Assembly: GCA_001603665.1 (NCBI GenBank)
Contig: LUZN01000033.1
Span: 1-48,130, forward strand
Source of the DNA: Bacteroidales bacterium Bact_22
GTDB taxonomy: Bacteria; Bacteroidota; Bacteroidia; Bacteroidales; F082
Direction: 5' to 3'
Length of the DNA: 48,130 nt
Notes under the pieces: model-generated
Databases searched by the model: none
Told to the model about the DNA's origin: nothing
Seen by the model: only the letters and a program-made list of their open reading frames with translations
Program-made: the position numbers and the translations under genes
Shown here: piece after piece, positions 15,461-25,800 of the stretch
Layout of the letters: every line of letters begins with the position of its first letter
Numbering within the stretch: the first letter of the stretch is position 1

Positions 15461-17232
15461 CAGTCGCCTCCTTGGTACATTCTGCTGATCACATCCTTGT
15501 ATTTATTAAGGATTACTGAGCGTTTCACCTTAAGAGTAGGAGTGAGGATGCCGTTGGCGGTGCTCCACTCGTCAGCGAGGAACTTGAATCGTTTGATTTT
15601 CTCTGTATCGCCAAAGAAAGCGTTGATCTTCTGAACCTCTTTCGTCAAGCGTTCTTTCACCTCTTTAAGGTTAATCATCGCATCGTTGGTGGTGAACTTG
15701 ATCTCGTGCTTGGCGCACCAATCTTTCAGGAATGAGAAGTCTGGAACTATCAAAGCTGCTGCGAATTTCTCGTTTTCGCCAAGAACCACTACGTTTTCGA
15801 AGAATCCCGACTCGGTGAACTTGGTTTCAATCATATCAGGATTGATATATTTGCCTAAAGATGTCTTGAAGAGGTTCTTCATGCGGCCTGTAATCTTGAA
15901 GTTGCCGTATTCGTTGACACTTCCGAGGTCGCCGGTGTGGAACCAGCCGTCTTTGTCGATGACTTCAGCGGTGAGTTCCGGCTGTTTGTAATAGCCCATC
16001 ATCACGTTATGTCCGCGACAGATTATCTCGCCGTTTTCAGCTATTTTTACTTCTACGCCTGGCAATGCTGGGCCTACGTAGCCGGCTTCACGTCCGTGAG
16101 GCACGTTAGAGCTGGTGCAGATAACCGGTGAGCATTCTGTCATGCCGTAGCCTTCGTAAACAGGCATCTTGATGGCTGAGAAGAATGCCGAGATGTTAGG
16201 CTGTATGCTCGCTGCGCCCGAAACGATGATGTCGAAGCAGTCGGCACCGAGTTTGTTGCGGATCTTGCTGTAAACGAGCTTATCGGCGATTTTGAGCTTC
16301 TGGTTGTAGAACCAGTTGCGTCCGTCGACGGTGTATCTCTCTGCCAGGTTCATAGCCCAGTAGAATATGCTCCTTGAAAGGCCTTTCATATTCTGTCCCG
16401 ACTGTCTTACCTTGAGATAAATCTTTTCCAGCAGACGTGGTACGCAGGTCATCATTGTCGGATGTACCTCTTTCATGTCGTTGGCTATGGTGGCTACGCT
16501 TTCGGCGTAATACACCGACATTCCAAGGTATTGATACAAGTATGTCAGCGTTCTCTCGTAGGCATGACAGATAGGCAAGAAGCTCAAGGCGCGTGTCGAG
16601 GTAGGCGATGGTGTCTGACGAAGGTTCTCGATCTGGCCGAGAATATTGGCGTGTGAAAGCATAACACCTTTTGGGGTGCCTGTTGTGCCCGATGTGTAAA
16701 GTATTGTGGCACAGTCGGTTGGCTTAACGGCAGCCTTGCGGCGCTCGAGCTCTTCGACGTCTTGGTTTTCGCGACCAAGCTGCAGAAGGTCGGCCCAGAT
16801 AGGGTAGTCGCCACGTTTCACGAAGGTGTAGATCATCTTCAACGACGGGATGTCGTCTTTGATATCCTCAATCTTATTCAGAACGCAGAGACCTTCAATC
16901 ATCACGAACTTTGATTCGCTGTTGTTGATCACCACGCGGTAGTCTTCCTTGCTGATAGTAGGGTAGATTGGCACTGTGACGGCTCCGACCTGTTGGATGG
17001 CCATATCCATGATGTTCCACTCGGGACGGTTGCTGCTGATGATGGCGATCTTGTCATCTTTCTGGATGCCCAACTTGATGAGGGCATAGCTGATGAGGTT
17101 GGTCGTCTCAACGTACTCCTGAATGCTGTATTTCTTCCATTCGCCGTTGTCTTTCTTGGCGAGAGCGATCTGCTGGTCAGGATGTTTGCGTAAATAAGTC
17201 GTCGGAATGTCAAAAATGCGTTTTTCTTCCAT
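15460..17232 (-). CDS. Long-chain fatty-acid--CoA ligase (AMP-forming)
   Basis: A 590-aa member of the ANL adenylating superfamily that activates fatty acids to acyl-CoA through an acyl-adenylate. The phosphate-binding motif Y-T-S-G-T-T-G-T-P-K-G lies at 179-189. The adenine motif G-Y-G-M-T-E-C-S-P and the hinge-preceding G-W-F-H-T-G-D-L-G follow. Overall similarity is to FadD15-type long-chain ligases. I chose the ATG at 17232 over the upstream start at 17283, because a -7 box (17256-17263) lies between them and M-E-E-K-R-I-F-D is the natural N-terminus. It appears monocistronic. A G-rich repeat array lies just upstream of its promoter. Confidence 0.9.
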   Translation of the reverse strand: MEEKRIFDIPTTYLRKHPDQQIALAKKDNGEWKKYSIQEYVETTNLISYALIKLGIQKDDKIAIISSNRPEWNIMDMAIQQVGAVTVPIYPTISKEDYRVVINNSESKFVMIEGLCVLNKIEDIKDDIPSLKMIYTFVKRGDYPIWADLLQLGRENQDVEELERRKAAVKPTDCATILYTSGTTGTPKGVMLSHANILGQIENLRQTPSPTSTRALSFLPICHAYERTLTYLYQYLGMSVYYAESVATIANDMKEVHPTMMTCVPRLLEKIYLKVRQSGQNMKGLSRSIFYWAMNLAERYTVDGRNWFYNQKLKIADKLVYSKIRNKLGADCFDIIVSGAASIQPNISAFFSAIKMPVYEGYGMTECSPVICTSSNVPHGREAGYVGPALPGVEVKIAENGEIICRGHNVMMGYYKQPELTAEVIDKDGWFHTGDLGSVNEYGNFKITGRMKNLFKTSLGKYINPDMIETKFTESGFFENVVVLGENEKFAAALIVPDFSFLKDWCAKHEIKFTTNDAMINLKEVKERLTKEVQKINAFFGDTEKIKRFKFLADEWSTANGILTPTLKVKRSVILNKYKDVISRMYQGGD

Positions 17233-17255
17233 CTCAATTGCTTTTAAATTCGCTG

Positions 17256-17263
17256 CAAAAATA
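17256..17263 (-). promoter_or_regulatory. -7 promoter box of the acyl-CoA ligase
   Basis: Minus-strand TATTTTTG (plus-strand CAAAAATA), 24 nt before the chosen ATG. A TTTG is found 17 nt upstream (plus-strand CAAA at 17281-17284), slightly closer than usual. The G-rich array begins immediately beyond it. Confidence 0.55.
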
Positions 17264-17291
17264 CAAAGTATTTTAACCCACAAATTTTTGT

Positions 17292-17431
17292 GGGGTGAGT
17301 GGGGTGAATTTTGGGGTAAAAACGCTTATTTAGGGGTAAAGGTGCCGTTTTTAGGGGTGAATGAAAATTTTTTATACCACTTTTAGGGGTGAAAGTGCCG
17401 TTTTTATGGGTGAAAAATTTACCCCTAGGGG
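17292..17431. repeat. G-rich degenerate tandem repeat (GGGGTRA sites)
   Basis: Eight copies of GGGGTRA (one reduced to GGGTGA) start at 17292, 17301, 17313, 17333, 17354, 17386, 17408 and 17428. The intervals are 9, 12, 20, 21, 32, 22 and 20 nt, all near whole turns of the helix. The best units read GGGGTAAAGGTGCCGTTTTT (from 17333) and GGGGTGAAAGTGCCGTTTTT (from 17386). The array ends in a perfect palindrome ACCCCTAGGGGT (17421-17432), next to the nqrF stop. It fills the 155-nt space between nqrF and the acyl-CoA ligase promoter. Confidence 0.8.
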
Positions 17432-17437
17432 TGAAAT

Positions 17438-18682
17438 TTAGGCACCAAAATCGTCAAACAGTATACTTTCTTTCGGAACGCCTAAATTGTCGAGCATGTT
17501 AAGCACAGCCTGCGTCATCATTGGTGGTCCGCAGAGGTAATACTCTATCTCTTCCGGCTCCGGATGGTTCTTGAGGTAATTCTCGAATAGAACCTCATGA
17601 ATGTTGCCCACGTAGCCGTTCCAGTTGTCTTCAGGAAGCGGTGACGACAACGCTATATTGAATTTGAAGTTAGGATTCTCGGCTTCAATCTTCTTGAAAT
17701 CGTCGATGTAGAAGAGCTCGCGCAGTGAGCGGCCGCCGTACCAATACGACACCTTACGCTGTGTATGTTTGGTGAGGAAGAGGTCGAGGATGTGTGAACG
17801 CATTGGAGCCATTCCCGCGCCGCCGCCGATAAAGATAATCTCCTTCTGAGTGTCTTTGATATGAAACTCTCCGTATGGTCCGCTGATGGTGACTTTATCG
17901 CCAGGTTTCAGCGAATATATGTACGACGAGCACACGCCCGGGTTGACCTTCATGAAGCCTCCGTTCTTCCTATCGAGCGGCGGCGTGGCGATGCGCACGT
18001 TAAGCATGATGATGTTGTCTTCGGCAGGATAGCTGGCCATGGAGTAGGCTCTGAACTGCGGCTCAGGATTGTGCATCACAAGGTCGAACATGTGGTATTT
18101 CTCCCAGTCTGGACGGTATTCTGCGTCGACGTCGATATCAGAATATTTCACGTCACACTTCGGCACGTCAATCTGGATATAGCCGCCTGAGAGGAAGTCG
18201 AGACGCTCGCCCACTGGCAGCTTAACCACGAACTCCTTGATGAAGGTAGCCACATTGCGGTTGCTCACCACAGTGCACTCCCACTTCTTGATTCCGAAAA
18301 TCTGCGGGTTGATGTGAATTTTGAGGTCTTCGCGCACTTTTACCTGGCACCCGAGCCGCCAGTGGGCGAGCTGTTCCTTACGGCTGAAAAACTCTTTTTC
18401 CGTTGGGAGAATCGAGCCTCCGCCTTGCAAAACCTGACATTTGCACATGCCGCAGTTGCCTTTGCCACCACATGCCGATGGCAGGAAAATCTGCTCGTCG
18501 GCGAGAGTCTGCAGCAACGAATTGCCCGGCTTCACATTTAACTCACGCTCGTCGTTGATGCTTATCTTCACATCGCCCTGCGGAGTAAGTTTTTTCTTGA
18601 CAAAAATGAGTATCGCCACAGGTATCAACACTGCGATGAGAAATACGATGACGCCGGTTAATATGATATATGTGCTGCTCAT
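17438..18682 (-). CDS. nqrF: Na+-translocating NADH:quinone reductase subunit F
   Basis: A 414-aa subunit that takes electrons from NADH. It has one N-terminal membrane helix (about 5-28), a plant-type [2Fe-2S] domain with Cys71, Cys77, Cys80 and Cys112, an FAD domain with R-A-Y-S-M-A-S, and an NADH-binding domain with G-G-G-A-G-M-A-P-M and a C-terminal Y-Y-L-C-G-P-P-M-M. All expected cofactor residues are visible. Its start immediately follows the nqrE stop. It is the last gene of the long minus-strand run; no ordinary hairpin terminator follows, only the G-rich array. Confidence 0.97.
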   Translation of the reverse strand: MSSTYIILTGVIVFLIAVLIPVAILIFVKKKLTPQGDVKISINDERELNVKPGNSLLQTLADEQIFLPSACGGKGNCGMCKCQVLQGGGSILPTEKEFFSRKEQLAHWRLGCQVKVREDLKIHINPQIFGIKKWECTVVSNRNVATFIKEFVVKLPVGERLDFLSGGYIQIDVPKCDVKYSDIDVDAEYRPDWEKYHMFDLVMHNPEPQFRAYSMASYPAEDNIIMLNVRIATPPLDRKNGGFMKVNPGVCSSYIYSLKPGDKVTISGPYGEFHIKDTQKEIIFIGGGAGMAPMRSHILDLFLTKHTQRKVSYWYGGRSLRELFYIDDFKKIEAENPNFKFNIALSSPLPEDNWNGYVGNIHEVLFENYLKNHPEPEEIEYYLCGPPMMTQAVLNMLDNLGVPKESILFDDFGA

Positions 18683-19300
18683 TTAGAAACTTATTCCGAG
18701 GAAAGCCATGAAGGCGATTCCCATTAAACCTGTGATTATGAATGCGATACCTGTGCCTTGCATGCGCTTCGGTATCTTCGAATATCTTATCTTCTCCCTT
18801 ATGGCGGCCATGCCGATGATGGCGATGAGCCAGCCTATTCCTGAGCCGAAACCATACGCAAGTGATTGACCTACAGTGTCGAAGTGCCTTTCCTGCATAA
18901 ACAGACTCGCTCCCAAGATGGCGCAGTTGACGGCAATCAAAGGGAGGAAGATGCCCAAGGCGTTGTACAAGGTAGGACTGAATTTCTCAATCACCATCTC
19001 CAAAATCTGTACTATGGCAGCGATGATGGCGATGAATAGGATGAAACTCAGGAAATCGAGCGAAACATCAGCAAATGCTGGACTTATCCACGATAAGGCA
19101 CCTGCCGAGAGAATGTATTTATCTAGAAGATAATTCACCGGAACGGTAATCAAAAGCACGAAAGTGACGGCCACGCCGAGTCCGAATGATGTCTTGACAT
19201 TCTTCGAAACGGCCAGGAAAGAGCACATCCCGAGGAAGTAGGCGAACACCATGTTGTCGATGAATATCGAGCGGAAGAAAAGTCCTAACGTATCCATCAT
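18683..19300 (-). CDS. nqrE: Na+-translocating NADH:quinone reductase subunit E
   Basis: A 205-aa integral membrane subunit with about six helices. NqrD and NqrE form the pseudo-symmetric pair that holds the intramembrane iron centre and contributes to the Na+ path. The Cys in the A-V-N-C-A-I-L-G motif and the early F-L-G-M-C-S-F-L match the family and its RnfA relatives. The ATG overlaps the nqrD stop by 4 nt. Confidence 0.96.
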   Translation of the reverse strand: MMDTLGLFFRSIFIDNMVFAYFLGMCSFLAVSKNVKTSFGLGVAVTFVLLITVPVNYLLDKYILSAGALSWISPAFADVSLDFLSFILFIAIIAAIVQILEMVIEKFSPTLYNALGIFLPLIAVNCAILGASLFMQERHFDTVGQSLAYGFGSGIGWLIAIIGMAAIREKIRYSKIPKRMQGTGIAFIITGLMGIAFMAFLGISF

Positions 19301-19899
19301 TTCTCCTCCTCAGGTTTTTGCAGCCAGATGATTATTCCTATGATTATCAATGCCATAGGAGGTAAAATCATCAAGCCGTTGTTAACATATCCGAAGTCGT
19401 ACATGCCTTGCGGGATGACTTGATAGCCGAGCAATGTGCCGCTTCCGAACAATTCTCTGAAAAACGCCACTATGACGAGTATAGCGCCGTATCCCAGTCC
19501 GTTGCCTATGCCGTCGAAAAATGACTCCCACGGTTTATGCGCCATGGCGAAGGCCTCCAAGCGTCCCATCACAATGCAGTTGGTGATGATAAGCCCGACA
19601 AACACAGAGAGTTGCTTGCTGATATCATAGACAAAGGCTTTCAGGAACTGGTCGACGAGGATGACCAAAGTAGCGACCACGATGAGCTGCACAATGATAC
19701 GAATCTTCGACGGGATTCCTTTGCGGAGCAACGAAATCACGAGATTCGACAAGGCTGTCACCACCGTCACCGACAGGGCCATCACGATGGCAGGCTTGAG
19801 CTTCGCCGTCACCGCCAATGCCGAGCAGATGCCCAGAATCAGCACCGTGATCGGGTTGGCTTTACGCAAAGGAGCCGTTATCAGGTTTATGTTTTTCAT
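19297..19899 (-). CDS. nqrD: Na+-translocating NADH:quinone reductase subunit D
   Basis: A 200-aa integral membrane subunit, homologous to RnfE and partner of NqrE. Family features include the early [16 protein letters not shown] motif and [15 protein letters not shown], each with a Cys. It overlaps nqrC by 4 nt and nqrE by 4 nt, showing translational coupling. Confidence 0.96.
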   Translation of the reverse strand: MKNINLITAPLRKANPITVLILGICSALAVTAKLKPAIVMALSVTVVTALSNLVISLLRKGIPSKIRIIVQLIVVATLVILVDQFLKAFVYDISKQLSVFVGLIITNCIVMGRLEAFAMAHKPWESFFDGIGNGLGYGAILVIVAFFRELFGSGTLLGYQVIPQGMYDFGYVNNGLMILPPMALIIIGIIIWLQKPEEEK

Positions 19900-20429
19900 T
19901 GCTTCTCAAGATAAGGTAAATAAGTGTTCAAAGTCCGCTCAATCATCTCTTCCACTCCGTTCGAAGTGCGAGTTGCGCCTGCTATCGCATCGACTTTTTG
20001 GTCTATAGGCTTGTCTCTGTACTGACTTTGATATTTCTCTGTAGTTATCTCAGCGCCTAATCCCGGCGTTTCCGACTTATGGTCGAACACAGCACCCACA
20101 ACAGTCTGGAGGTCGTCGGAGAGGCCTAAATAGCCCCAAATCGGGCCCCAGAGACCGTTTCCATGCATCGGGATGACTGTGATGTGATTGTCTATTATAT
20201 AATAAGGTAGGTCGCCGTCGTGCTTAGCAGTGCAATGCTGCTCGAAGAGCTGCTCCGCATTTTTGTTGTCAACGCCAGTAATTCCTGCAGCTTTCAAGAT
20301 GTTGATACGCTGCTCGTTGAGCTCATTGCGTTTCTGGTACGGCTGTAGCCACATCGCGGCCGCTGAAAGCAAGACAGAAACAATAACCACGAGGATTATG
20401 ATGTAACGGAAGATATATCTGTCACTCAT
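19896..20429 (-). CDS. nqrC: Na+-translocating NADH:quinone reductase subunit C (short form)
   Basis: A 177-aa FMN-binding subunit with one N-terminal helix (about 9-28) and a periplasmic FMN domain. The covalent FMN acceptor is expected at Thr153 in [10 protein letters not shown]; the first position of the usual S/T-G-A-T signature is Ala here. E-T-P-G-L-G-A is present (about 120-126). The protein is distinctly shorter than the roughly 250-260 residues of the proteobacterial subunit, with the loss between the membrane helix and the FMN domain. Attachment needs ApbE flavin transferase, which is not in the window. It overlaps nqrB and nqrD by 4 nt each. Confidence 0.93.
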   Translation of the reverse strand: MSDRYIFRYIIILVVIVSVLLSAAAMWLQPYQKRNELNEQRINILKAAGITGVDNKNAEQLFEQHCTAKHDGDLPYYIIDNHITVIPMHGNGLWGPIWGYLGLSDDLQTVVGAVFDHKSETPGLGAEITTEKYQSQYRDKPIDQKVDAIAGATRTSNGVEEMIERTLNTYLPYLEKQ

Positions 20430-21580
20430 TTTGTCCTCCTTTCTGCTGAAGCCCAGCGTTTCTTACGTTTACGGATGTTACACGCCACCACGCACCAGTC
20501 GATGAGAGGGGCGAAGACGTTCAACAGCAGTATCGCTAGCATCATTCCTTCGGGATAGCCAGGATTTGCTACACGAATCAGTATCGCGATTGCTCCTATG
20601 AGGAAGCCGTAGATCCACTTTCCGATGTTGGTCTGAGCTGCAGTGACAGGATCGGTGGCCATGAAGAAGGTGCCGAACATAAATCCGCCCATCAGGAGAT
20701 GGTAGTAAAATGGGGTGCCCATGGCAGAAGTTGTCCCTAACGCATTGAAAACCAACCCCATTGAAATCGCTCCGATGAACGTCGCGATGATAATTCTCAA
20801 ACTCGATACTCCAGTGATTATCAGGAAGATACCGCCAATCAGGATGGCGATTTTCGATGTCTCACCAACGCTGCCGGGGATAGTCCCGATGAACATATCC
20901 ATCAGACTTGGCAAGTCATTGACTGAGCCGCCGTTGAATAACGTTCCAAGTGGTGTCGCACCGCTGTAAGCATCAGCTTTTTCGGCTATCCACACTGTGT
21001 CTCCAGTCATCTTGGAGGGGTAGGAGAAGAACAGAAACGCTCTTGCCAGCAACGCCGGATTCACCACGTTCATGCCACTGCCGCCAAACACCTCTTTGCC
21101 AATGATTACTGCAAAAGCCACAGCCAAGGCGAGCATCCAGAGCGGCACGTCGACAGGCATGATGAGTGGAATAAGGAAGCCGGTGACGAAATAGCCCTCG
21201 TTGACTTCCTCGTGTCTTATCTCCGCAAAGGTGAACTCAATCACCAAGCCGACGATGTAGCTGACGAGATATAAAGGAATGATCTTTAAAAGTCCGTAAC
21301 CTATTATCTGCCAGAATGTTACGCTTTCGCCTAGTGAGAGGAAATGTTGATATCCAATGTTCCACGTTCCGAAGAGGAAGCACGGGATGAGGGCGATGAC
21401 CACGTAGATCATGTTGCGTTTCATGTCAACGTAGTCGCGGATGTGCGCGCCGTTGCTTGTCACACGATTCGGGGTATATAAAAACGTCTCAAACGCCTCG
21501 AAAGTGCTGTGAAACTTAGCGTATTTGCCGCCTTGCTCGAAGTTCGGCTTGATTTTATCGATATAACTCCTCAGTCCCAT
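20426..21580 (-). CDS. nqrB: Na+-translocating NADH:quinone reductase subunit B
   Basis: A 384-aa polytopic membrane subunit related to RnfD. It binds riboflavin and a covalent FMN and takes part in Na+ translocation and quinone reduction. The FMN acceptor Thr209 lies in S-G-A-T-P-L-G (206-212), in agreement with the family. G-K-E-V-F-G-G-S-G-M-N-V-V-N-P-A-L is also typical. The start codon overlaps the stop of nqrA by 1 nt. Confidence 0.97.
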   Translation of the reverse strand: MGLRSYIDKIKPNFEQGGKYAKFHSTFEAFETFLYTPNRVTSNGAHIRDYVDMKRNMIYVVIALIPCFLFGTWNIGYQHFLSLGESVTFWQIIGYGLLKIIPLYLVSYIVGLVIEFTFAEIRHEEVNEGYFVTGFLIPLIMPVDVPLWMLALAVAFAVIIGKEVFGGSGMNVVNPALLARAFLFFSYPSKMTGDTVWIAEKADAYSGATPLGTLFNGGSVNDLPSLMDMFIGTIPGSVGETSKIAILIGGIFLIITGVSSLRIIIATFIGAISMGLVFNALGTTSAMGTPFYYHLLMGGFMFGTFFMATDPVTAAQTNIGKWIYGFLIGAIAILIRVANPGYPEGMMLAILLLNVFAPLIDWCVVACNIRKRKKRWASAERRTK

Positions 21581-22878
21581 CAGCTCGTCTCCTTTCTGAT
21601 AAATTCAAGTCCTTCGCGAATGATTTGCTGTATCGGCGTCTTCGACGGGTCGATGACCTCGCAGAGCGCAAAGTCTTCAGCGTCAACCTCATAGATGCCG
21701 AGCTCCTCCATCTGGTCAATGTCTTTGATGAGGCATGCCTTGATGAGCTGCATAGGGTAGATGTCGAACGGGAACACGCGCTCAAACTCGCCCGTCATGA
21801 TGTACGGACGGGTGTCGCCGTTGGTGTTGGTGTTCGTAAAACGCTTAAACACCGGCAGAAGCCAGCCAAACAGCTTGTATTGGTTGCCTTCGGGAATCAC
21901 CGTCACCTGACTGTCGTGGAAACAGAGGTGCTTGTCGCCAGTGATGTTGGTTCCCGTCAGCACGTTGCCGCTGATGACGCGCGAGTTCTCTTCAATATCA
22001 AGTATAGGCGTGATGTCAGCGCCGATTTTTGTCTTGTAATAATGCGGATTATGCATCGCGGCGCCAGTCATCGCAATGATTCGGCTGCTCTCGTAACGGC
22101 CCGAGAGGAACAAATTCCCTATCGTGATGACGTCCTGAGGGTAGCAGTACCACACGACTTCGCCTTTGTTTATTGGCGATAACGCGTTTATCTGGGTGCC
22201 GACGTTGCCCGCAGGATGCGGTCCGCTGAACTCGGTGATAACCACATTATTAACGTGTCCATTAGATGTTATCTCCGTGGAGACGCGATTAATCGCGTCT
22301 GTACACGCCGTTGAACCATGTTTAACGTTAATGTAAACATTCCCGTCGGTCAATTTCGACAAAACGTCGATGCCCTTCGCTAGCGCATCATATTGATTAT
22401 CAATGATATGATCGTAATCAGGCGCCAGCGGCCCGGTGTCGAACATCGAAACGAAGATATGTTTCGGTCTAACGTCAGGGTTAGCAATGGTTGCATAGGG
22501 CCGCTGGCGCAACATCGGCCAGACGCCGCTACGCAACATCCGTTCGACAGGATCGTCGATGTCGCTGAAATCGATGGAATCGTATTTGCCGTCGTTTTCG
22601 ACGATAACCTCCGAAATCGCGCGTTTCTCGCCGCGGACGATGGCTTTCACCTTGCCCGAGACAGGGGAGGTGAACACTATCTTTTCGTTGTTTTTATCAT
22701 GGAAAAGAACCGATCCGGCCTTCACCTCGTCGCCTTCCGCAACATCCAATTTCGGCAAAATGCCAATGAAATCGGTCGGTTTGAGGGCACAAAACGTTGG
22801 CTCGAAGCTTTCGAGTTGCTTCGAGGGCTCTCCTGCGAGACGAATATCCAGACCTTTTCTTATCTTGACTTTATCCAT
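21580..22878 (-). CDS. nqrA: Na+-translocating NADH:quinone reductase subunit A
   Basis: A 432-aa peripheral subunit on the cytoplasmic side, structurally related to RnfC but without Fe-S motifs. The N-terminus K-I-R-K-G-L-D-I-R-L-A-G-E-P, and later F-S-G-P-H-P-A-G-N-V-G and G-D-K-H-L-C-F-H-D-S, fit the family and its length. The ATG at 22876-22878 lies inside the end of the upstream protease gene, a 19-nt overlap in another frame. The family's N-terminal motif begins directly at this ATG, so the overlap appears real. Confidence 0.96.
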   Translation of the reverse strand: MDKVKIRKGLDIRLAGEPSKQLESFEPTFCALKPTDFIGILPKLDVAEGDEVKAGSVLFHDKNNEKIVFTSPVSGKVKAIVRGEKRAISEVIVENDGKYDSIDFSDIDDPVERMLRSGVWPMLRQRPYATIANPDVRPKHIFVSMFDTGPLAPDYDHIIDNQYDALAKGIDVLSKLTDGNVYINVKHGSTACTDAINRVSTEITSNGHVNNVVITEFSGPHPAGNVGTQINALSPINKGEVVWYCYPQDVITIGNLFLSGRYESSRIIAMTGAAMHNPHYYKTKIGADITPILDIEENSRVISGNVLTGTNITGDKHLCFHDSQVTVIPEGNQYKLFGWLLPVFKRFTNTNTNGDTRPYIMTGEFERVFPFDIYPMQLIKACLIKDIDQMEELGIYEVDAEDFALCEVIDPSKTPIQQIIREGLEFIRKETS

Positions 22879-25800
22879 TTACCTGCTTCGTCGCCAACCT
22901 TCCAGAAATACATTCCTGGCGCAAGACTCTCGGTGTTGATGGTCGTGATAGCGTCGTTAATCTGTTTGTTAAGAATCATTCTTCCTTGAATATCAAAGAG
23001 TTGCAACTCTGAGAAGCTGCCATCTGGAACAATGATATTCAAAGTGTTATTACCTGGGTTAGGATAGACCACGACATTGCTGTCGGTCTCCGTAATCTCT
23101 TCAACATCAGTGATTACCACATGCATTGGCGGCACCTTAAGCAGGTCGATTGATGCCGAGCCTTCATCGAGGTGACTCTTTCTTGAGAATGTCCATCTCA
23201 AAAGGTGTGTGCCTATTGTTAATTCAGTTTCAAATTTATGCCACTGAGAACCTGTCAGAGTGAATGTTTCGCTGTCCAAAGTGAATTTAAACTCATCGGC
23301 TGAGTTGCCCGAACCTCTGTAATAGAACGAAACTTTATCATCTATCTCATTGGTAACCGCAACGGCGAGTTTTGAATTTATTCCTGAAGAACTTGATGCT
23401 CCTGTGTAGCAGTAATTGCCTTCGTAAGGATTATTGTCGTCTTTAAACCATGGCGAAGCGCCTGAATTGCTCCAAGTGAACAATGGGTTAAGCTCTTCAC
23501 CTTCAAAGTTTTCTATGCAATTACCAAGCGGAATGCTCGACTGGTAAAGCTCAATGTAGCCGCTGGAAGTCACTCTTACGTAATCGTCAAGGATGGCACC
23601 GTATGGGGCATTGTTGGTGACAGTCACGATGAAAGTCACGTCGATACTGTCGTTGGCTGCGATTCCATCGGTAGTAATCATTGGATTATCGTAAATAATG
23701 ATAGGCGCATCGATGACAAGCTGGTGATTAACAGTTTTACTGTCGCTATGTCCTTGATTATTAATAGTAAACGTCATGTGGGAGGTCTCACCTTTATATA
23801 ATCTGTCGGTAGGATTGCCGTTGGCATCGGTAATGCTCATATGTGTAACCTCGAATACCGGTGCGTTGGCGATGATACAGAAATCGTCGGTGTATGAATG
23901 GGTTCCGTTGCTCATCGTAAGATGGAACCAAATCTTGGTCTGATCAGGAACGTTATTGCTGACTTGTATCGCGAAAGCGTTGTTTTTATTAACGATTTCA
24001 TTTGCGGCAAGCGATGCGTATGTCGTTGATCCTGAATTGATTGTGACATATGGAGAATCGGTTGTGAGCTCCACGTTAACATTCTGAATCGTCTCGAAAC
24101 CGACGTTGTGCAGCGACATGTTAAGTGTCACATCCTCATCGAAATCGAGCTGGCTGTTACCATCTTCATCGTTAATTTCGTAACTGCTGAAAATGACGTA
24201 TGGTCCAGAGTTAGGGATGACTCTTATTCTCTTTGTATATCTGTAATGATCCTGCTTGGTGACGGTCAGAAGTACCTCGCTGCCCAGTGTCTGCGGCGCG
24301 ATGCTGATAGTCTGCTGCTGACCTGTGCCTGTTCCTAAGCCGATGATTTCATTGCCATTCGAGAGGCATATCGAGGCATTTGCTGTCGCTGTCAGCTGGA
24401 ACTGTGTCGAACCCTCCACAATGACCGGAACCACAGTGACGTCAAGCTCTTGCGGCATCTCGGTATAGAGATTCATATAAACATCGCCATGATGATGGAA
24501 GAGGTAGTAGGTGATCTCTTTTACGCTGCCGTCGGTCCAGTTCGACTGGTTGAGGAAGAATTTTCCTGAAGCGTTGGCGTAGGCCGGCAACACGAAGTCG
24601 ACAGGATGATGTGTGCCGTAAGTCGGCATAAAATCAGGCCACATATTGTCGTAAGCGCCCCACACATACACGTCGTTGACGAACGAGTACGACACCTCTG
24701 TAGCTGCCACAATGCCGAGCGCGCCCTGCTGATGACGATGGAAAGCCTCGGCGAAGCATGTGCCGTTGACACCACCGTAGTTGAAACGGCCGGTGAGACA
24801 GTTGTTCGACATCACGAAGGTGAGGTCTGGGTTGACTAAACGGTTGATATAGCTGATGTTATACGATGGCTCGCCCCAGACTTCTTCATTACCGTGGTCG
24901 CGGTGCTGGATGATGAAAGCACCTGCGTTGATGGCGTCGTTGATCATATTGCCGTTGCCGTCCCAATCGGTGAGATGCGACATGGTCTGTGGGATATATC
25001 CCAAACCGTTAGGTCCGAAATAGTTGATGATGGTGTTGGTTTTCTGTGCCGACGACCAGCTGCTGCCTGGCGTGCCCTGATAAATGGCGTTGATACGCAC
25101 AGGATGCTTGCCAAGTTCATATTCCCAGAATCCATTGACGATCTCAGAGCAGAGCTGGAACCATCTCTCATGCTGGAATCCCATCGCAGTGATAGGCTTG
25201 TCGTAGAAATGACGGTCGGTGTAAGGATGACGTTCGTACTGTAAGTCTTTGTTTATCATACGGTACATCTCATCGTAGTTGCGTCCTGTGATACGTCCCA
25301 TGACAACCTCCGGGAGATGATCGCCGTTGACGTCACCGTATCTGTTATCGGAGATGTATGGGTTGTGTCCGTCGCCGCCAGGGTGGTTGTTCATCGAGTA
25401 GGAGACAACGCCCATGGTGCCGTCTTCGTTGTGGTCGCCAAGGATAAGCACTGCCGAAACCGGGATATCCCAGTTGTTATAGGCATTTTGGATATAGCTT
25501 CTGATGACTGTCTGGCTGTTTCCGCCTATATCGGCCACCGACACCACATCGGTAAGTATGCCTTGCTGGTTACGGAAAAGCTTGATGCTGTCGGCCAAAG
25601 CGATGAAGTCGGGATTATCGGGAGTGATGATGAGATATTCGCATCCCGTGTCACGACGTTGCACTGCTTCTTTGATAAATCTCTGATAATCAGCGTCGGG
25701 GAGAATGCTTTCGTTGATGACCATGTCGCGGATGATATGATCCCAAGCGGTGCTGCGATAGCGCGGGTCGCCACCGAAAACGCCGTCGCCGCCTTCAAAC

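Noticed and set aside
17283-17437. Small gene in the G-rich spacer
   Set aside because: No frame with a plausible start and length exists; the pattern is repeat-driven.
20426-22878. Frameshift or pseudogene in nqr genes because of overlaps
   Set aside because: All six subunits have full motifs; the 1-4 nt overlaps are normal translational coupling.
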